Source: Lycorma delicatula
Lineage: Eukaryota > Arthropoda > Insecta > Hemiptera > Fulgoridae
Assembly: GCF_047948215.1 (NCBI RefSeq)
Contig: NC_134465.1
Span: forward strand, 45,432,446 to 45,496,445
Reading direction: 5' to 3'
DNA: 64,000 nucleotides
Part shown: positions 41,992-53,500 of the stretch, in pieces
Layout: each line of letters starts with the position of its first letter
How positions within the stretch are numbered: the first letter of the stretch is position 1
Notes under the pieces: model-generated
Told to the model about the DNA's origin: nothing
The model's input: the letters and a program-made list of their open reading frames with translations, nothing else
The model's database searches: none
Made by a program: the position numbers and the translations under genes

Positions 41992-42538
41992 TATACCTTG
42001 ATGTATTTTTAATATGAGGAGATAATATATGACAAGTCGAGGTACATTATCTGCCTATTTTCGGTTTTAATTTTTTTACGGCAATCAGATACTGAATACT
42101 CTTAAATGTTATATCATGTCGCTTAGTGAGAATCTTCCTGTTATTTTTCGTTTTTCCCCGCCAAAACCTTAAGCGGTAACATCATTTTCTTTACTATAGG
42201 CACTTTAAAATTTCGTGAAATTCTATTAGAGTCCGTCTCACCATATACTTGTCGAAGTCATCTAGTCCCGTTGTAGGCATTTTACGTCGTCTGTATTTTG
42301 TTGGAGTGGAGAAAGAAACCTCCGCCGGATTTTCGGTTTATTGTTTTAGCATCCGCTTTTTCTCCTTTCTCCCTGTTTGGTATTGGGATCACTACACCCC
42401 AACACGCACAGCTGCTATTCTTACTTCGCAATTTTTAATCCACACGCAGCTGCTATTCTTTCTTCGCAATTTTTAATATGAATCACTTCCTTCTTGTTTC
42501 ATAAACTTATACACGCTATTTTTTCCCGGGCCTGCCAT

Positions 42539-43080
42539 ATTAGATTTTTGTTTTTAACAGTATTAAACTTCATATACACTCTTAATTATAAAACAGGGAA
42601 AATTCATAACCGATTATAAAATGCGATTACTTCTTTCGTTCAAAACTCAAATAAAAAGAAATGGAATCTGCACAAATACTCTTACAGGATCTACAACTAT
42701 AGGCCATCTAGTTAATTGGATTATACTCAAGCATTCAATAACGTAGATTTATATGTAATTATTTATTTTTACATGGCCTGCCTGTATTTGAAAATTATGA
42801 GTACATAGTTTTTTATATGATTCTAAGAAAATTGATTTAGTTTTTGAGTCGCATTACTTGTCTTGTGCGCGTTTATTTTACGATAAATAAAATGCCGACA
42901 GATTATTACCCATGTTTATATATGTCAGACGATTATAATAATGTTAGTTAATCTATCATTTAGCGGTGTCTGCTGATGTAAATATAATACTTCTTGAGAA
43001 TACGCCTACATTTTTATAACATTTAAAAATACACCGTAATATTTATTTTTATGGTAAAATTATTAATAATTTATAAAATA
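42539..43080. other. AT-rich spacer
   Basis: No gene or repeat copy recognised. Confidence 0.4.
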
Positions 43081-43889
43081 CTAGCTCCCAGTCGCAGCTT
43101 CGCTCGCGCTATATGGTTACTTGCGTTTCCCGTGGTGGTCAATCTTTTTATTTTATATTTATTAGTCAAGTAACTGGAGTCAGGTGCAGTCAGTCACACA
43201 TACAGTAACGGGGGCATATCGCATTTCCCGTCGCTCAGTTGTTTCAGTCGAACGGGAATGATCTGTGCGTATTCGGTCGCTTTCCAATCTTGACTGTCTT
43301 TCGTCTTCATTCTGTGCCGCACGAACAGTTTTCATCATACGTGTTTTTTTTTTGTATTTCTCCCGATTGAAGAATGTCTTTTAGGCACGGTATGATGTTT
43401 TGAAAATAGAACACAGAATTTAAAAGATTGCAGTTAAATACTTTACACGCTTTAAATTAGTAACACACACACATGATAAACAAAAGAAGCTATTTATTTA
43501 TGTTTTTAAACGGCTGTAAAAAATTGTAAATGAATGAATCGTATAAATTACATATGCATGTGCGCTAAATCAGTTGAAACTTAGGAATAACTGTACGTTA
43601 AAACCTCAGCCCTTTCCAAAATTAATCGAATCAAAAAAATGTTAGCTAAAAATTAAATTTTTCTTGAAAATCAAAGTCATTTTGATAATTAAATGACTTT
43701 AAGGAAGAAATAAAGTGTTTTAAATTTCGTTGTAAAATTTCGTTATGTCGGAGGTCTAAAAAAATTAGTCTATGTTCACCGCAGGGCTTCAAAGTGTAGG
43801 AGTGCAAAATTTTAGACAAATCTGTCCGGTAGATCTAGAGTTAAGTTGGAACAGACAGACAAATAAACATTGATTTTTATATATATAGA
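43081..43889 (-). mobile_element. Helitron-B copy 2, complete
   Basis: Minus strand A|TCTATATATATAAAAATCAA to AGCGCGAGCGAAGCTGCGAC, TGGGAGCTAG|T; both flanking bases (A and T) fit Helitron insertion. The 809-bp body lacks a Rep/helicase gene. It contains about 65 bp (43258-43325) absent from copy 1. Confidence 0.87.
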
Positions 43890-44081
43890 TAAACAGCAGA
43901 ATTAGAAAATATTTAAAAGTAATCCGTAATACCATCCAATAACATAAAATAATAAGTTGTATTTACAAGAAAGCGATTTTCTTCTAAGCGTGAAAACCAA
44001 ACTGAGTGTTTACAATTTGAATAACAGGCAGGCACCGTCCTAGACATCATAGTCCGAGCTTCAAGATTTATTGCGGTACTT

Positions 44082-44191
44082 CTCTCTTTTCCTGTTTAGC
44101 CTCCGGTAACTACCGTTTAGATAATATTGCAGAGGATGAATGAGGATGATATGTATGAGTGTAAATGAAGTGTAGTCTTGTACATTCTCAG
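44082..44191 (-). mobile_element. tRNA-derived SINE, 5'-truncated copy with TSD
   Basis: The last 110 bp of the SINE (minus strand; ends CTAAACAGGAAAAGAGAG). Flanked by TTATTGCGGTACTT at 44068-44081 and 44192-44205, an exact 14-bp duplication. Confidence 0.92.
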
Positions 44192-44205
44192 TTATTGCGG
44201 TACTT

Positions 44206-44572
44206 ATACATTAATATCATAATCTAATTATTATTCTTGAATCCAGTTAATCTTACAGTAAATATAAATTAAAAAGACTTGTTATCATTGGCTAAGATTC
44301 ATTTAAGCAATTTTTATGAAATCGTAGGGTGTACTAAATAAACCAGTAGTGTAATTTTTCTTCTGAAATATATATATACATATATAAAATATTATTTTTT
44401 TATAATCTGTTAACTTTGATTTCATGTTAAAATATATTTAATCTGTTGGAGTAATTAAACAACACAGTGCATGGTGTCTTATAAAGACTTATTCGTTGGG
44501 ACTGTGTAGATTAGAACTACTTTTCATTTACTGTGCTCGTTGCTCGTTATTATTCATAAACAAACTGAGGTA

Positions 44573-44627
<55 letters not shown>

Positions 44628-45084
44628 ATAAATTGATTTTTTTTACGAATTCTTATCAAGTTTTTTTTAATAACAATAACTCAATTTAATCATTATTTTT
44701 TTTTAAATATCCAGAAAAATGAAGTCTTTTACATTTAAATAAAATTAAATTTCAAAAGATAATTAAATAAATTATAATCTTGTTGAACTGCATAAAATTT
44801 ATTAAAGTAAAACTTCGGAAAAATCTTGAGTCGGAAAATATTAATATTTAAAAGAAACGATTCACAAAAATGGCTTATAAAAAATTAAAATCCATTAAAA
44901 AAAATATGGGGAAAATGAAGAAAACGTACGGAATAAGGGACCTTTAACACAAAAATCCGTTTCCATAAACGCAAAAATAAAATATTGTAATTAAATCGGA
45001 AAAACGGTACGCACCAGAATGTTTAAACCTAAACTGTACTGTTTGAATAGAAAAAAAAACTGTTGTGGACACCAATTCACATAA
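44206..45084. other. AT-rich spacer with (AT)n
   Basis: (AT)n at 44578-44624; no gene recognised. Confidence 0.4.
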
Positions 45085-45771
45085 ATAAACGTGTAATGTA
45101 ATTTAATAGGCGTACCCACGTACGCTTAATCAATTACATATACACATTTTCTTAAAATGAAAAATAGGTAAAATTTTATTTCATTAATAATTTATATGTT
45201 TTCATATATCCTTTTTAGTGTTATTATTGAATTATTATTTATTGTAAATTTTATTTTACAATCACAGGTTGATAATTATTAATAAATCAATATATTTAAA
45301 TAAAAAAAAGTGTTAAAAAATGGTGATGAAGTGGGATTTAAATCTTTGACGTGCCTTTCTCTTGTAAGATATAAATATTTCATTAATTAACATTTTATTT
45401 GGCTGTAGTTCTGGAACTAATGAAAATAAGTACCATTTATGAATATCGTTGAAAAGCTCTCAATCACGGCTGATTAATTCAATTAAGAAAAAATCGAAAA
45501 TCTAAATTTTTTGAATTTTGGGCTTTTTTGGTCCAGTCGATTGCAATCAAAAGGTGAGGTGCACAACTACATGTTACAACAGTCGTAAATACAAAATTTC
45601 AACATTCTACGGCTAATCGTTTTTGAGTTATGCGAGATATATACGTACGTACAGACGTCACGCCGAAACTAGTCAAAATGGATTCAGGGATGGTCAATAT
45701 GGATATTTCCGTTGAAATCTGAAGTCCGAAATGTTTCGCGATCTCATTACTTCCTTTACTTCGAGGAAGTA
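45085..45771 (-). repeat. DR repeat, near-complete inverted copy
   Basis: Minus strand: terminal hairpin TACTTCCTCGAAG...GGAAGT near 45750-45771, CATTTTGACTAGTTTCGGCG, the AACATGTAGTTGTGCACCTC phrase and the ATTTAATAGGCGTAC end at 45095-45115. Non-coding. Confidence 0.8.
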
Positions 45772-46404
45772 AAAAAGGGAAAACTTTTAGGAGCCTCAAT
45801 AGAGAACGAAACCTGGGGAATAAAAAATAATTTAAAAATGTATTACAAAAACAAAAATCTTTTAAATTTGTTAAAAAAAAAAAAAAGATTATATTTTTAT
45901 GAACATTTTTAAGAATGTATTAAACTAAACCGAGAAAGAAACTATTCAAATTATAATCCAAAAAAAAGAAAAATGAATGAACATGGTTTTCAAAAGGTAA
46001 GGAAACTGTTGGGAAAAAATATATCTCTGAAGACGAAATATAAGGACATTTATTAGGAAAAAAATTCAAAAACTGGTAACCTCAATCAAAAAAATTACGA
46101 ATTATTCATCAGAAGAAAGAAATAAAACGGCTTAATGTTAAATGATGAAGTATTGATAAATAAGAGAACATAGCGGTATCATAAAATAAAATTGTAATGT
46201 TCCGTAGTGGACAAAACAAAAAAACAACTTCATGAAAAACTGTAATAAAAAATTATGTTTTTTTTTTTTTAATTTTTCTTTATATTTTAGAAACCGGTGG
46301 CTTAATAATCATAATAGATTCTGAATTAAAAATCGATTTAAAAAAAAAAAAATTAGAAACGAGTTTGTTTGCTTTAACATTTTATTTAAAACAAGGACAA
46401 GCAC
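45772..46404. other. AT-rich spacer
   Basis: No gene recognised; A/T homopolymers. Confidence 0.4.
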
Positions 46405-47670
46405 AAAAAAAAATCCAAAAATATATTTGATTACATATAAAAAATTATTTTTTAAAAAAGCTTTTATTTAACTAATCTTAATATTAACATTAATAAAAAA
46501 AAGGAAACAAATTAGAAAAACCCTCTGAAACGTAAAAACTAAGAATTCAATCAAATTGAAAATTTTAAACAAAAAAAATATAATATATTAACAAATATAA
46601 AAATGCACTGAAAAGTAAAAAATAAATTATATAAATATATAAATATAATTATTAAATTTTAAAATTAAAAGTAATGAAAATATTTAGTTAATAAAAGCGT
46701 GGCGCAGTTTTTATAATTTATTTAAAACAACACAACATTTATTTTTACAACAAATTATCTTCATTTTCATTTTCAATAACGACGCGAGGAGGTGAAAAGG
46801 TCTCTGCTGGAACCTCTCCAGTTAAGACTGACTAGCTACAAGTAAAAATCTGGGAAAATGCATCCACTCGCTTTCTTTGTACTTGTTCTCACGTAGTTGA
46901 AGTTCATCTTAGAATTCTGCTTGTAATCTAAGCCTAATTGAACGCACTCTTTCCGCTAAAAGTTTCATTTTAATTAATTATGAATTTTTATTTAACGAAT
47001 TCATAATTACGATTACAATTATAATAATAATATAATTAACAATTTTTCAGATTACCGTCAAAATGTAATAACTTTGTGCAAGATTTGTAAATTTAATTTT
47101 TATTTTTAATCTTATTAACCCTTAAAGGTCATCTCCGTGCAAATTTGAACCATCAAAGAATTAAAACTTGAGTTATTTTATTACAGATAAATAAAGTACA
47201 TATACTAAATAACCTCATTAAACAAAAAATATATTTTAAAATACAGCAAATGTCTATAAATACTTATTTGAAAAGATTGTTATAAAACTGCGCCACGCTT
47301 TTATTTAACTAAATATTTTCATTATTTTTAATTTTGAAATTTACTAATTATTACATTTATTTATTTTTAATTTATTTATTAGATATTTATAATTTATAAT
47401 TATTATTATTTATTTATTTATTTATATTTATTATTATTTATTTATAATTCATTTTTTACTTTTTTGTGCATTTTTATATTTAATATATTATATTTTTTTT
47501 GTTTAAAATTCTCAATTTGATTTAATTCTTATCTTTTACTTTTTAGAGGGAATTTCTAATTTGTTTCCTTTTTTTATTAATGTTAATATTAATATTAGTT
47601 AAATTTAAGTTTTTTAAAAAATAATTTTTTATATATGTAATCAAATATATTTTTGTATTTTTTTTTAGAC
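46405..47670. mobile_element. Unclassified element with ~320-bp inverted arms
   Basis: Left arm about 46405-46722 and right arm about 47281-47670 are inverted copies: the inner edges read GCGTGGCGCAGTTTTTATAA and TTATAAAACTGCGCCACGC, outward TTTAGTTAATAAAAGC / TTTATTTAACTAAATA and so on to ATATATTTGATTAC. The core of about 560 bp holds a decayed minus-strand frame. The right arm continues to about 47830 as a repeat shared with 52048-52520. Confidence 0.7.
46745..46968 (-). pseudogene. Small decayed coding remnant in the inverted-arm element
   Basis: ATG at 46968 reads MKLLAERVRSIRLRLQAEF, a stop, DELQLRE with charged helical character; after a frameshift it ends AETFSPPRVVIENENEDNLL with stop at 46745. 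It looks like the tail of a coiled, charged accessory protein, such as C-termini of some transposon-borne DNA-binding proteins, but no family was identified. Confidence 0.35.
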
Positions 47671-47830
47671 AAAAAAAAAGCTTTTAAAAAAGTAAAAATA
47701 TTTATTTTTACACATCGAAGTTATATACGTTTACCAAATTTCAATTGATTTTCATACGAAAGATCAAAAGATATAGCAGTTGCAAGATTTGATTATTCCT
47801 AAAGCGAGTTAAATAAAAGCTTTTAAAAAA
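47310..47830 (+). repeat. Repeat shared with 52048-52520
   Basis: Shared order: AATATTTTCATTA, TTTACTTTTTAGAGGG, TTAATATTAATATTAGTTAA, TTTACACATCGAAGTTA, AGCAGTTGCAAGATTTGATT and AAAGCGAGTTAAATAAAAG. AT-rich and non-coding. Confidence 0.8.
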
Positions 47831-47954
47831 TAGGCTGTTTGAAAGAAAAAAGGTGTGAAAATATTCATGTTGAATTATGTATAAAATGAAATATCTACAT
47901 AGAAAAAATGTAATTAGACCGTGCAATTACCACTGCAACAGCGAAATTCATATG

Positions 47955-49090
47955 TTATTATTTTTTTTATTAAACATTTTTTAAAATTATTTTCTCGGAA
48001 TTTTCACGTGAATATGTTTTTTTTATTTTTTTTATATGAAATTGACTTCTGTCTTTACATGAACTTTTATGATGGAAGAATTTAATATTACAAAACGATG
48101 TCGACGAAAATAAATATATATTAAAACAATATTTTCAAATTGTCTAAGTAAACGATACAATTTTTTATTTAAATAAAAAGAAAAATTAATTAATATACAT
48201 AAAACGTTTTACTTCCTTCCACGAAGTATTGTGACCGCAAAAAATTTCGGTTTTCAGATTTCAACAGAAATATCCATTTTAACCATCCTTGAATCCATTT
48301 TGACTAGTTTCGGCGTGATGTACTTACCTGTGTGCGTATGTATCTCGCATAACTCAAAAACGATTAATGTTGAAATTTTGGATTTAGAACTTTTGTAACA
48401 TCTAGGTGCGCACCTCCTCTTTTGATTGCAATTGTCTGGACCAAAAGTGTCCAAAAAAGCCCAAAATCTAAAAAAAAAATTGGATTTTAAACTTAACTAC
48501 TGTAATAAGCCATCATTGATAGTTTTTCAACCATATAAGTGGTACTTATTTTTATTGGTTCATAGTTACAGCCAAATAAAATTTTAATTAATGAAATATT
48601 TGTATCTTACAAGGCGCGTTGGTTGAATCCGACTTCATCTCCTTTTTTTTTTAACTTGTTTTTTATTTTTAATTTAAATATATTGATTTGTTAATAATTA
48701 TTAACCTCTGATTATAGGAAAAATTTTACGATAAATAATAATTCAATAACAATATAAAAAAATAATTAAAAACTGTCAGAAGTTATTAATGAAATAAAAT
48801 ATTATGCACTTTTCATTTAAAAAAAATGTGGTGTACAAGGAAGTCATGTAGTGTCCACATCAGATTTTTTATTAAACTTTTAAAACAATTTATTTTCTTG
48901 AAATTTTCACGTGAATATATGTTTTTTTTTTTTCATGCAAAATTGACATCAGTTTTTATGTATAGCATTATACTATGACAATTCACTATTAAAAAATTGA
49001 TGTCAACATTAATAAATATATTAAAACGGTATTTTCAAATCGTCTAAGTAGACAGTATAATTTTTCATTTAAACAACAAAAAGTAATATA
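47955..49090 (+). repeat. ~220-bp direct repeats flanking a DR copy
   Basis: 47955-48185 and about 48868-49090 share TTTTCACGTGAATATG, ATATTAAAACAATATTTTCA versus ATATTAAAACGGTATTTTCA, and GTCTAAGTAAACGATACAAT versus GTCTAAGTAGACAGTATAAT. A DR copy (48209-48868) lies between, a ~915-bp period. They could be the ends of a larger unit or a diverged segmental duplication. Confidence 0.7.
48209..48868 (+). repeat. DR repeat copy
   Basis: Starts TACTTCCTTCCACGAAGTAT and ends GTCATGTAGTGTCCACATCA near 48865; the middle carries TTTTGACTAGTTTCGGCGTG. The box-B-like GGTTCGAAT is degraded here (GGTTGAATCCGAC). Confidence 0.8.
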
Positions 49091-49939
49091 ATTATTTGAG
49101 ATTTTTTTTTTTTTTTTTTTTGTGAAAGAGTAATCAATTATTAACGACTGTGGTTACTAACCCGATTGAAAATGAAACAGTCGAATTGTAGTAAAAATCT
49201 CCTTATTTTTATTTTATTTATATTTTAAATTTAAAAGAAATATATTTATCAATTAAAAAAATAAAAATTTTGTAAAAATTGCAAGAATTTTTTTTTTGTC
49301 ACGTAACGACTTCTTTTGTCACGTAAATCTAACATAATTTTTTTAATAATTAAATTACATTTTTTATTAAATTAAGATATATCATTATTAATAAAATATA
49401 ATTTTAATTAATTAAAATAATTATCGTTTATAATAATAAATAATTAAGATAAGTTATAGCGATAATTATTTGCAGTTTATTGTCCTGTTTTTCCACTCAC
49501 CTTACCTTATTCGATGAACTCTGTAATTTGATACTTCATATATATATATACAAGTAATAATTTATCCCTTCTATTTTAGATATAATGTATATTTTCAGAC
49601 CGTTTAATAATAATGATAATAATTGAGTAATAGACCTTCGTACTAGAAATCGGAGACTTTAGTCGATCTTTCTGTATAAATACATTACCGCGTTAGGCGG
49701 ATAGTATGCTATTGTATGTCACCGATCTGTTAAAGTTAGTTACTAGTATTCTACTACTACTAAATAACACACGTCCTCTGTGTCATCGTTTAACCGATCG
49801 ATTTCTTCCACCTAGCCGTAACACCTACTAATCAGTTTAAATACTTTAAACAACCCAATACCCCTTCCAGCTATATTAACCGATGCGTGATCTAAAAACA
49901 CAGATATATAAAAACAAATATATATATAATTAATGTAGA

Positions 49940-49983
<44 letters not shown>
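49091..49983. other. AT-rich spacer with (AT)n
   Basis: (AT)n at 49947-49983. A less AT-rich patch at 49620-49890 was not assignable. Confidence 0.35.
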
Positions 49984-49988
<5 letters not shown>

Positions 49989-51282
49989 ATTATTATTATT
50001 ATGCTTTTTTACGGCCAACATGGGACCACTTAAGTCAATTTTAGTTGGATCTTTTCTGAGAAAAGCGTGTTATTTTACTCTTTCGAGCTGCCCAGTATTT
50101 CTTCATCCGTTCAGATCTTGCTTTCTTTTCTTCATCCGTAAACACCCTCTTCGTTGTATTTTGTAGTTTGTCTGTCTTTTGTTTAAATCTAATGCTTTTA
50201 TCTTTTAGCTTTGTAACTTTTCCAGTTTTATTCTGTAGGTCAGTCAGGGAAATTCCCAATTCTTTCATATCTTCTCTAATTTCTTTGATCCATCCTACTT
50301 CTAGCTTTTGGAACCAGAGCTTTTCAATGATATTTCTTGACAGTCTTGTTTGCGGTGTCCTTATGAGATGACCGAAGAAAGAGATTCTTTTTTTCCGCAT
50401 AGTATCAGTAACAGGCTCTATTTCTCGATACACCACCTCATTTAGCACAATCCACCATTGGCCTTCTTTTTGGTGTTTTTTATTGATACACGTTCTGACA
50501 ATTCTCCTCTCTATTTTCAGAATTTTTTCAATTCGGTTTTTCTGAGTGATTTTGAAAAGGGTCTCGCTTCCGTAGGTGACTTCTAGCTGTACTACAGTTT
50601 TATAATGTTTAAGTTTTGTTTTAGCAGAAAGTCATTTTTTGTTATATGTTGACCGAGTTAATTTTTGGGATTTAATCATTTTATTTGTCCTGTTTTGCCA
50701 TGTCACTTTTTCATTTAAATTATAAGTTATTATTTCCCCTAGATATTTAAATTGTTTTACTATTTTAATTTTCTGATTGTTTACCGTAATGTGCTCTATT
50801 ACCAGAGGATCTATGGCCATTAGTTCAGTTTTTTCGAAAGAGATATGAAACCCTATCTTTTGTGCTAGGTTTTGAAGGCTCATGATTTGTGTTTTGGCTT
50901 CTTGAATATTATTTGCTAAAAGAGCGAGGTCATCTGCAAATCCTAGGCAATTTAGTGTGATGGAGTTTTTCTTAGTACCCATTTTTATATTTTTGGGATT
51001 TATTTCATACCATTTTCTCATGACAAATTCAAGGGCGCAGTTAAAAAGGAGTGGTGAGAGGCCGTCTCCTTGCCTCAATCCAGTTTTTATGTAGAAGGGT
51101 TGAGAGAGTTCATCTCTGAATTTCACTCTGGACTGGGTATTGGTTAAAGTTAATTTTATCATGTTTACGAGTTTAGGGTGAAGGCCCAGGTTTCTCAGAA
51201 TATTCAGCATGGATGGTCGGTGTATACAGTCATAGGCCCTTTTAAAGTCGACGAAGGTGATTATTAGTTGTTTTTTCAGTCT
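49984..51282 (-). pseudogene. LINE-B copy 2: RT to C-terminus, 5'-truncated
   Basis: Minus strand: FVDFKRAYDCIHRPSMLNIL (motif A, ~51280-51180), GLRQGDGLSPLLFNCALEFV (motif B), GFADDLALLANN (motif C), FHISFEKTELM, FKYLGEIITYNLNEK, ending YNKK; after a frameshift (50449-50632) the ORF 50041-50448 reads RISFFGHLIRTPQTRLSRNI, KRVFTDEEKKARSERMKKYW and LKRSN-type end. The 3'UTR (CCATGTTGGCCGTAAAAAAG) ends in (AAT)n. It stops at an AT microsatellite (51283-51316). Non-functional because of the frame break and truncation. Confidence 0.85.
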
Positions 51283-51378
51283 TTTATATATATATATAAT
51301 ATATATATATATATATGTATTTCTTAGTTAAGGAATTAGTTACTCTATCTGTTTTCTCCTTATTTCAAACATTTTATA

Positions 51379-52043
51379 CGAGGGTAAGTCAATTATTATC
51401 CGCAATGTAGTTATAAATTTTATTGTAATACAAATAGGAAACTTACATGTACATCATTTTTCAACATAGTTCCTTTGCATTTCAACGCACTTGGTCCATC
51501 ATTGCACAAGCTTCCTGATGCCCTCATAAAAGAAGATTTTCGGTTGAGCTGCGAGCCAGGAATGCACCGCTCTTTTACTGTTTCGTCCGAGTTAAATCGA
51601 TGGTCCCTTAATGCCTCTTTGAGTGGACCAAACAACTGGTAGTCAGAAGGGGCAAGATCAGGACTATACGGAGGATAAACCGGTACTTCAAAGTTGAGTT
51701 TCTGGAGCGTTTCAGCAGTTCGGGCAGCAGTATGTGGACGGACATTGTCGTGCAACAACAAAACAACTTTCGACAGTAGTCCTCAGCGTTTGCTTCGAAT
51801 TCCAGACTTCAGCTTGGCAGTATGCATCTCACCGTAACGCGCACTGTTTATAGCCGTGCCCCTTTCCTCAAAATGTTCCAATACTGGGCCTTGTGAATCC
51901 CAAAAAACCGTAAGCATCAATTTTCCTGCGGACGGTTGGGTCTTGAACTTTTTTTTGCAAGGTGAATTTGGATGTTTCAATTCCATACTCTGCCGTTTAT
52001 TCTCCAGCTCGTAATGATGGATCCATGTTTCGTAACTTACTAA
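51379..52043 (-). pseudogene. Mariner M1, 5'-truncated copy with transposase remnant
   Basis: Terminus TA|CGAGGGTAAGTCAATTATTA at 51377-51398. The minus strand reads VSYETWIHHYELENKRQSME, KKKFKTQPSAGKLMLTVFWD, SQGPVLEHFEERGTAINSAR, a stop near 51783, VLLLHDNVRPHTAARTAETL and PPYSPDLAPSDYQLFGPLKE, then a frame change. First Asp (normally GDE) reads VSYE here, so the first catalytic residue is gone. The N-terminal half is missing beyond 52043. Confidence 0.88.
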
Positions 52044-52047
52044 TAGT

Positions 52048-52520
52048 TTCGTAACTAATATTTTCATTACTTTTAATTTTAAAATTTAATAATTATTACA
52101 TTTATTTATTGGTTATTTATTAGATATTTATATAATTTATTTTTTACTTTTCAGTGCATTTTTATATTATATTTTTTTGTTTAAAATTCTCAATTTGATT
52201 TAATTCTTATTTTTTACTTTTTAGAGGGTTTTTATAATTTGTTTCCTTTTTTTATTAATGCTAATATTAATATTAGTTAAATAAACGATTTTTTTTTTAA
52301 ATAATTTTTTATGTATAATCAAATATATTTTTGTAATTTTTTTGTATTATTTTTAAGACTAAAAAAAAGTAAAAATATTTATTTTTACACATCGAAGTTA
52401 CATACGTGTACCTAATTTCATTGATTTTCACAAGATAGATCAAAAAATATAGCAGTTGCAAGATTTGATTATTCTTAAAGCGAGTTAAATAAAAGATAAA
52501 AGCTTTTAAAAAGATTAGTA
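52048..52520 (+). repeat. Second copy of the 47310-47830 repeat
   Basis: Same order of blocks and orientation as 47310-47830. It abuts the truncated mariner M1 copy, with TTTCGTAAC duplicated at the junction (52026 and 52049). Confidence 0.8.
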
Positions 52521-52822
52521 AATATATTGGTATGCAGGTTAAGTTTGACAAATTTGCAAAGTAAAGTTTTTTTTCTAAACTAACATGCCTCTAATAAAGG
52601 CTAAAACAAAAACTTATTTTCAAAAAATATTTCTCCATTTTAGGTCCAGGGGTCTATAATTTAAATATATTGTACTCATTTCTAGATAACTTTATATAAA
52701 GTATAAACATACAAATTTAAAAAAAGTAACTAAACCGAAGGAATATAAAGCAAAAGAACAAAAAACATACATTCTCCAATTTTAAGTGGTGGGGATTGAT
52801 TTTTGAAAAAGAATTTTTGTTT
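52521..52822. other. AT-rich spacer
   Basis: Nothing recognised. Confidence 0.4.
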
Positions 52823-53345
52823 CTACTTCCTTTTACGGAGTAAATTGTGATCGCGAATAATTTCAGATTTCAACGGAAATAGCCATTTTGACCATCACTG
52901 AATCCATTTTGACCAGTTTCGGTGTGACTTCTGTACGTACGCATCTCGCATAACTGAAGAACGATTAGCCATAGAATGGTAAAATTTTGGATTTAGGACT
53001 GTTGTAATAAGTAATTGTGCACCTCCCCTTTTGATTGCAATCAACTGGACCGAATGTGTCCAAAAAAAGTCCAAAATCAATTTTTTTTTCCTTAACTGCA
53101 GTAATAAGCTCTCATTGAGAGCTTTTCAACGATGATATCATAAGTGGGACTTATTTTCATTGGTTCCAGAGTTATAAGTAAATAAAATTATAATTAATGA
53201 AATATTTGGATCATACAAGGGGAAGGCACATCGGTTCGAATCAGACTTCATCTCCTTTTTTTTTAATTTAAATATATTGGTTTATTAATAATTATTAACC
53301 TGTGACTGTAAAAAAAGTTTTACAATAAATCATAATTCAATAATA

Positions 53346-53388
<43 letters not shown>

Positions 53389-53500
53389 AAATATCAGAAG
53401 TTATCAATGAAATAATATTTTTTATGTACTTTACAAAAATGTGTATATGTAATTTAATAGGCATGCAAGGAAGTCATGTGATGTTCACATCAGATTTTTT
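52823..53500 (+). repeat. DR repeat copy
   Basis: TACTTCCTTTTACGGAGTAA start, CCATTTTGACCAGTTTCGG, intact box-B-like GGTTCGAATCAGAC near 53232, and ATTTAATAGGCATGCAAGGA ... TTCACATCAGATTTTT end. A (CA)n(TA)n tract lies within it at 53346-53388. Confidence 0.8.

Larger units (their letters stand above)
40060..42538 (-). pseudogene. Older DDE transposase gene interrupted by mariner M2
   Basis: Minus strand from ATG 42538: MAGPGKNSVYKFMKQE, KIQ-rich helix-turn-helix remnant, YRRRKMPTTGLDDFDKYMVR and RTLIEFHEILK, KTKNNRKILTKRHDITFKSI, LDLSYII; then mariner M2 (41991-40676); then GDGLKVIISSVRRLKLDVSG, KWFQ-like region, NNLPYRNTVLKKSTISTSRK, LLKPQLYELVKTNRK and HAILRLVPYHPDLNPSK. The final PYHPDLNP block is typical of insect IS630-like DDE transposases with a PPYHCDLNPIE motif. 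Stops and frameshifts are frequent. A 37-bp tandem duplication lies at 42412-42480. Confidence 0.75.
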
